This document shows, one piece after another, positions 59,156-64,000 of a stretch of DNA of 64,000 bases; the stretch's first letter is position 1; each line of letters begins with the position of its first letter. The notes below the pieces were generated by a model. It worked only from the letters and a program-made list of their open reading frames with translations, was not told the DNA's origin and made no database searches. The DNA lies in contig BRON01000020.1 in NCBI GenBank assembly GCA_024345305.1, forward strand, positions 620,001-684,000. Direction: 5' to 3'. Both the position numbers and the translations under genes were made by a program. The DNA comes from Mrakia gelida. Its lineage: Eukaryota > Basidiomycota > Tremellomycetes > Cystofilobasidiales > Mrakiaceae.

Positions 59156-62100
59156 TCAAACCAAAATCGCCGTCGCCACAGTCTGGTGCTGCTCCTCGTC
59201 CGCAAGCAAACTCTCCTTCCTCCTCGGAGCGACGACCACCGGTGTGGAAACGGTAGAAACCTTCCTCTTCTCGAGGAGGCCACAGACGTGTTTCCTGCGA
59301 CGCGGGGGAAAGGGAGAGAGGGAGGAGGGGAAAAAACAAAAAGTTAGTTGGGTTGAGACGCGTCGCTCGTCCGTTCGTTGTTCTCTCGAACGAGCGAGTG
59401 GAGAAAAGGTCTCGAGGGAAGAAGTGGAAGAAAGAAGATGTGCGAGAGTTTGGTTCACTCACTTCCCATCCCCAGCCCCCAACTCCCCAACCCTACACTC
59501 CCTGGAACAGAACCTAACACCGCACCTCGGACAAGCAGGCAAATTCACTCCCTCCCTCTCGCACACCCCACACGACACCCCCTTGGTGATGATGGAGTCC
59601 ATTTCGAGTTGTCTCAGCTGAGGGTCAAGGGCTTGGTCTCCGAACCGCGAGAGGTGGGGGTTGGAGGGTGGTGAGCGGAGGGTTGAGAGATGGGGGGCTA
59701 GTTTGCGTGGGGAGGGGGGTTGGGAGGAGGATTGGTGGTGGTTGAGTTTCGAGGTGGGTTTGAGTTTGGGGAGGGTTGGCTTAGGATTGAGAAGGGAGAG
59801 GGTTGAGGATGCTGTGGGTTGGGGTGGGTGGGTGGTGGTGGAGGAGGGGTTGGGGGAGGGCTGGGAGGAAGGGGTGGTGGAAGGGGAGGGAGGAGCGGTG
59901 GAGGTTGAGGTTGTTGCTGAGGAGGTTTGAGCTGGTGGGAGGAAGTGGGATGGGGAGAGAGTTGGTGGAAGGGGAGAGGAGGCTTTGAGGGTGAAGGGAC
60001 GGGTCGAGGAGGACGAGGAGGAACCGGAAGGTCGCGTCGAAGTCGAAGCGGCCGGCTGTGGCTGTTGTTGTTCCTCGTTGATGAAGTCCTCCTCGGTAGT
60101 AGAAGTCTGCGACTCGAACATCGACTGGATCCTAGGTCTCTCCCTTCCTTTGCCCTTCCCGTTCCCATTCGCGTACCCACTCCCAACTCCCATGCCTCGC
60201 TCGACATCTCCCTCCCCAGCTGACCTCATCGTACTACTGACCGCCAACCTCCTCAAACTCCCTTCCGCACCAGTCTTCTTCCCTCCAAACCAGCTGCCGA
60301 CCCACGAACCAGCTCCTCCTCCCCGAGAAGGAAGAACCTTCGACACCGCTCCCTCAGCAATCACGCTCTCGTCAATCGTCCCCTCGACAACTCCGCTTCT
60401 GCTTCCTGAGAGGCGCATGCTGAGCATGGAAGGAGAGAGGGAGATCCCTGATTTGGTGGAGAAGGTGGAGACTCGGCGAGTGAGACGGAAGGGGAAGGGT
60501 GGGTCGGACGATTGCGGTTGGAGGGACATGAGGGAGGGAGAGCGGGAGTAGGTTCGGAGGTTTGAGGAGGACGAGGACGAAGGGAGGTTGTTGGAGGAGG
60601 AGGAAGGGAAGGCGAGGGAGGTTTGGGTGGTTGCGAGGGTCGGGGTGGTCGCGGTTGAGGCTAGGGGTACGGGAGGTTGACGAGGGAAAGGGAAGGAGGG
60701 TAGGGCATGTTGATGGGTCGGGGTCGTCTGAGGGGAGAGGGTGAAGGGACTTGCTGGAGTTCGAGTGGTACGACTGAGAGGTCCTGTACCATTCCGACTT
60801 GTGGTTGTAGATAATCCGGAGGGGTTGATCGTCGAGTGGATAGGTGAGAGAGTCGCGACGCTCGGCGAGGGAGGTTGGGAAGGTGATCGTTCGAGCGAGG
60901 CGATTCGCTTTTCGAGGGAGACGACACGCTCTTGAGCGCTGGTGAGGAGTTCGATGGCTTCTTTGAGGTTGGAAGGACCAAGGGCGAGGAGAGCGAGGAA
61001 GTTGTCGAGCGACTCGTGAGGTGAGTTGGCGTGGGAGGTGAGGGCGAGCTGGAGAAAAGGAGGGACGACGACGCGACTTGGTCAGCACGGCTGTTTCCTG
61101 CTCCTTCTGCGTCCCTTCGATCTTTCAGGCGCGAAAGATAAGGATTGAGAGTTTTGAAAGAACCTGAAACTCACCAGGTAATGAAGATGCATCTTCAAAC
61201 TCCTCTTCAACGCTTCCGACCTCGCTTTCGTCCCACTGTTCTCTCCTCGACCAGGACTCTCGAGCGGCATCGTCTGCTCCTCCAGATGCCAGTCCACCGC
61301 GAGAGCTTCTCTAGCGAGATACTGAGCGAGTTGCCACGTGTTGGTGTTCTTCTTCGAGTCCTCTTGTTCCGGCGAGAGAAGAGGGTGATGAGGAGGAGGA
61401 GTGGGAAGTGGGACGGGTGGATCCGAAGGGTGAACGAGACCTCGCCGGTAGAGGGAGAGGAGATGGGAGGCGAGTTCGTGCTGGTGAGAGGGAGAAAAAG
61501 AAGGGTAACGGAAAACGGTGAGGGAGGTAAGCGGTGGATTGAGAACCGTGCGCTCGTCATACGCGAAGGATCGGGAGACGAGAGGAAGATGGACGGAGTT
61601 GGGGAGAGACACGGAGGGAAGTGCGGACTTACAGCGTTCTCCAAAGCCACTGCCTGATGCGACCCTTTCTCTCCCACCTTGCCAATTGCTCCCTCAGCAC
61701 CATCCTCCCTCGAAACTCCATTCGCAAGCCCGTTCGTTCTCCCCCTCCCACCGACAACAATCCCAGCCCTCTCCAGCTCGCCCGCCAAACCCACGAGATA
61801 GACCCCCGCCGCTCGATTCATCGTCTCCCACTCCCTCCTCTTCTTCATCTTGCTCTTCGTCCCTCCTCCTACGGTCAGATGGCGATCGTCCGGACCTCGC
61901 GAGAGGAGATTTCCGAGCGCGAGAGCTGCTGCTGGCGAGGGATTCGAGGAGGGAGGGAGGAGGAGAGCTTTGGAGTAGAGGGAGATCGCTAAAGGGGTGT
62001 TGTGCGAGATGAGTGCTTTCTGGAGAACGAAAAGAGGGAAGGAGGCGGGAGATGCGCGTCAGCAACCTGAGAGGGATGGACGAACGAGGAGGCTGGGAAG

Positions 62101-62788
62101 GTGAGGGCGGGGAAGAAGAGGAGGAGGAGGATCACGAGCTCGTCATGTCGGATAGCATGGAGAGCGGAGCTACGAAGCCCAACTTCAGGCGAGCTGTTGG
62201 TGTATACGAGAGTACAGGCGAGCTCTCTGAGTGAGAGGATCGCCCGTTTTGATAAGATAGAGGGGAAAACGAGGCGAGAGGAGGTCGAAAGGGAGGAGAA
62301 AGTCCCCGACCTCCTCTGTCCTTGGCCATCTCCCTTCCTTCGTTGTTCTACAGTCCCTACGAGCTCCCAGAGAGCTCTCTTGACTGCTCTGCATGCTAGA
62401 TAAACCTGCGAGCTCGAATACGAAGCTCCTCGGGCTCGAAACTCGCTCGAAGACGCTCGTGGAGTCGAGCTCTCATTCGCTCTCCTCTTCCCTCGGCGCT
62501 GGCTGGCGTCCTCCTCCTTCTCTCTTCCTCTTCAAGACTCACCTGAGCGTCCCACATCATTCCTTCCAGATCCTCATCTTCCTCATCATCATCCTCATCC
62601 TCGCCGTTCCCGTTCGCACCCTGACTCGATTGGGAGTCTCCTCGTTCTATCGCTTCTTGAAGGAGGGACGGAAGAGCGAAGGAGCTCCCTCCCAGTCGAT
62701 TCCGAACCGTAGCCAGGAAGGAGGAGCTCGTTTGAGACGCGTCCAACGAAGTCGAGGAGGTCGAGGTGGAGCCGGAGGGGATGTTCAT
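59156..62788 (-). CDS. helical-repeat/MIT-like protein with C-terminal MYND-like zinc finger
   Basis: The splice model joins MNIPSGSTSTSSTSLDAS through EDEDLEGMMWDAQ to KALISHNTPLAISLYSKALL in phase 0, giving an acidic N-terminus followed by helices of MIT or TPR type. Further exons read WETMNRAAGVYLVGLAGELE, ELASHLLSLYRRGLVHPSDP, NTWQLAQYLAREALAVDWHL and SEALKRSLKMHLHYL. The next helix segment has NLKEAIELLTSAQERVVSLE. Then comes a long Ser/Thr/Pro/Gln-rich disordered part. The C-terminus has a cysteine array CGVCEREGVNLPACPRCG, VRFCSREC and KKHVCGLLEK, like a MYND zinc finger with a shifted last pair. It ends HQTVATAILV. Such domains bind protein partners. The first intron (62020-62542, 523 bp) is much longer than others. 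The start could be 62788 or 63011 (overlapping the neighbour). Not a known named gene to me. Confidence 0.75.
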
Positions 62789-62940
62789 CGTTCCCGAGAA
62801 GGAAGATAGGGTGGAGGGAGGAGGTTTGACGTGGTTGGAAGGAGCTCGTCGTGAGTCGGATTCTGATCTAAAATCCACGAGCTCGACGTCTCGACCTTTG
62901 CTTCCCTTCCCACGTTTTGATCTCTGACCCCCACCCTTGG

Positions 62941-63970
62941 ATGGAAGATCAATCTCATCACTCCCATCAAGATCACCACCATCACCATCACCATCAACCG
63001 GACCCCTCTCCAAGCGAATCCACTCCTCTCGTCTCCTCCCAAGATGCTTCGTCGGATCCCTTCCCTCCTCCGTACTCCGACTCCTTCCCTCCCTCTTCCT
63101 CTTCTTCTCCCTCGACCCTCCAACAGGCTCCCCTCCCAGTCCAGATCCTCCTCTTCATCCTCATCCTCGCCTTCTACCTCTGCATCGTCTACAACATCTC
63201 CCTCTCCTTCTTCCTCCCACCCAACGACGACGGACGACCACCCTCCCCCTTCCCTTTCCCCTTCCCAACCCAAAATCGAGGAGATCCCAGTCCCTAAAGC
63301 GTCCAGCACGCCCGAACCTCCACCGTACAACGTTCAACACTTCACGCCGTACAGTCAGAGGAGTGGGGACAAGTTTACGAAGGTTTCGGAGATGGATAAA
63401 CTCAAGTCGAAGAACGAGAGGGAGATGAGGGAGAAGGCGGCGGTGAACATGTTCATCAACGAGGGGAAGATGCCTGGAGAGATTGCTGAGTTGATGAAGT
63501 GAGTAGAAGAGAAGCTGAGCTTCGTAGATACTCGTTGCTGGAGCGTAAGCTGACCTCGTCTGTTTTGTTTCGCTCGACGTTGCAGAGTCAAAACCGGAAC
63601 CGTCAGGTTTGTCGTCTCGTCGCGTTCCCGTTGATTCCCCTCTTCCCTTCTCTCCTCTCCTCATCTTCCCCTCTCCTCGCTCACTCTCTCTCAACTGATC
63701 AACTCGTCCCTCTCCTTATCATCTACCTACTACAGAGGCTACTTCCTCTCCCAATCCCGCTCCGACACCTCCGGATCCATCTACCACGCCATCTCCAACA
63801 ATTGGCAGCGCGCGTCCATCGAGCCGGGGACGTACACCTTTCAAGACTGCAAGACCATGGAGGACGCGTACGAGAAGTTTGATAGGTATGCGGCGGAGAA
63901 CGAGAGGGAGAGGGAGAGTCGTGGGAAGGGGAAGTTTGGGAAGGGTGGGGGTGGGTTTGGGAGGAAGTAG
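62941..63970 (+). CDS. single-pass membrane protein with His run; reading frame changes once
   Basis: The start MEDQSHHSHQDHHHHHHHQP carries seven consecutive His codons. Then SSQDASSDPFPPPYSDSF leads to one clear membrane helix, PLPVQILLFILILAFYLCIV, with C-ending codons throughout. About 15 residues later this frame stops (63295-63297). Good coding sequence continues in the next frame: QPKIEEIPVPKASSTPEPPP, YNVQHFTPYSQRSGDKFTKV, KSKNEREMREKAAVNMFINE, GKMPGEIAELMK and, after introns, VKTGTVRGYFLSQSRSDTSG, SIYHAISNNWQRASIEPGTY and TFQDCKTMEDAYEKFDRYAA, ending GGGGFGRK at 63970. No GT-AG intron bridges the two frames properly, so a one-base sequence error, a real frameshift or an unusual splice is needed. 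The family is unknown to me. It diverges from the 59156-62788 gene with about 150 bp between starts. Confidence 0.6.
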
Positions 63971-64000
63971 GGACGGGTGGGCGAGAGGGAGAGGAGGGAG

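Noticed and set aside
62396..63013. Minus-strand open frame taken as a full gene of 205 codons
   Set aside because: The part after MMWDAQ begins with a standard donor GTGAGT, so it is intron; only the upstream part is used as exon 1 of the 59156-62788 gene.

Overview
The window is nuclear DNA of an intron-rich, GC- and pyrimidine-biased fungus. The protein set (AP-2 mu, DUR3 urea permease, PCL-type cyclin, fused C1-tetrahydrofolate synthase, ArAE-type transporter, HSP90 ending MEEVD) is fungal. The very regular short introns, with donor GTGAGT and branch site CTGAC, and many short exons point to a basidiomycete. A Pucciniomycotina yeast is my best guess, but that is inference. Gene borders come from hand-spliced exons checked for phase and for family motifs; junctions described as unresolved are stated in the entries.

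Layout. 1-392: 3' end of a UBC4/UBC5-type ubiquitin-conjugating enzyme (+). 1442-2537: unrecognised spliced gene (-). 2982-8267: large E2 of BIRC6 type with an N-terminal UBA-like domain (+). 8596-10660: threonine synthase (-). 11358-13714: PM20D2-type M20 dipeptidase (+). 14289-16635: fructose-1,6-bisphosphatase (+). 17505-23972: ArAE/fusaric-acid-resistance-like membrane protein (+). 24357-26246: low-complexity protein with one N-terminal hydrophobic segment (+). 26247-30325: about 4 kb without a recognisable gene. 30326-33284: AP-2 mu (-). 34515-38711: DUR3 urea/polyamine permease (+). 39455-44437: C1-tetrahydrofolate synthase with two in-frame starts, mitochondrial and cytosolic (-). 44438-47483: about 3 kb without a recognisable gene. 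47484-49335: PCL-type cyclin (+). 50132-50622: displaced copy of the HSP90 3' end. 50928-52728: aldo-keto reductase (-). 53405-53878: small membrane protein (-). 54582-57999: HSP90 (-). 59156-62788: helical/MYND zinc-finger protein (-). 62941-63970: membrane protein whose frame changes once (+).

The genes are mostly unrelated housekeeping functions: protein turnover, amino-acid and one-carbon metabolism, gluconeogenesis, endocytosis, nitrogen uptake, cell-cycle control and chaperoning. I see no biosynthetic cluster, transposon, CRISPR array or rRNA, and I found no convincing tRNA.

The most unusual structure is an inverted repeat of about 490 bp (50132-50622 against 54244-54735, about 98 percent identical). 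It carries the last 49 codons of HSP90 plus its 3' flank, and it brackets a 3.6-kb segment holding the aldo-keto reductase and the small membrane protein. Recombination between the arms would flip those two genes while leaving a complete HSP90. The differences within the coding part of the arms are almost all synonymous, which suggests the displaced copy came from another functional HSP90 allele or paralogue.
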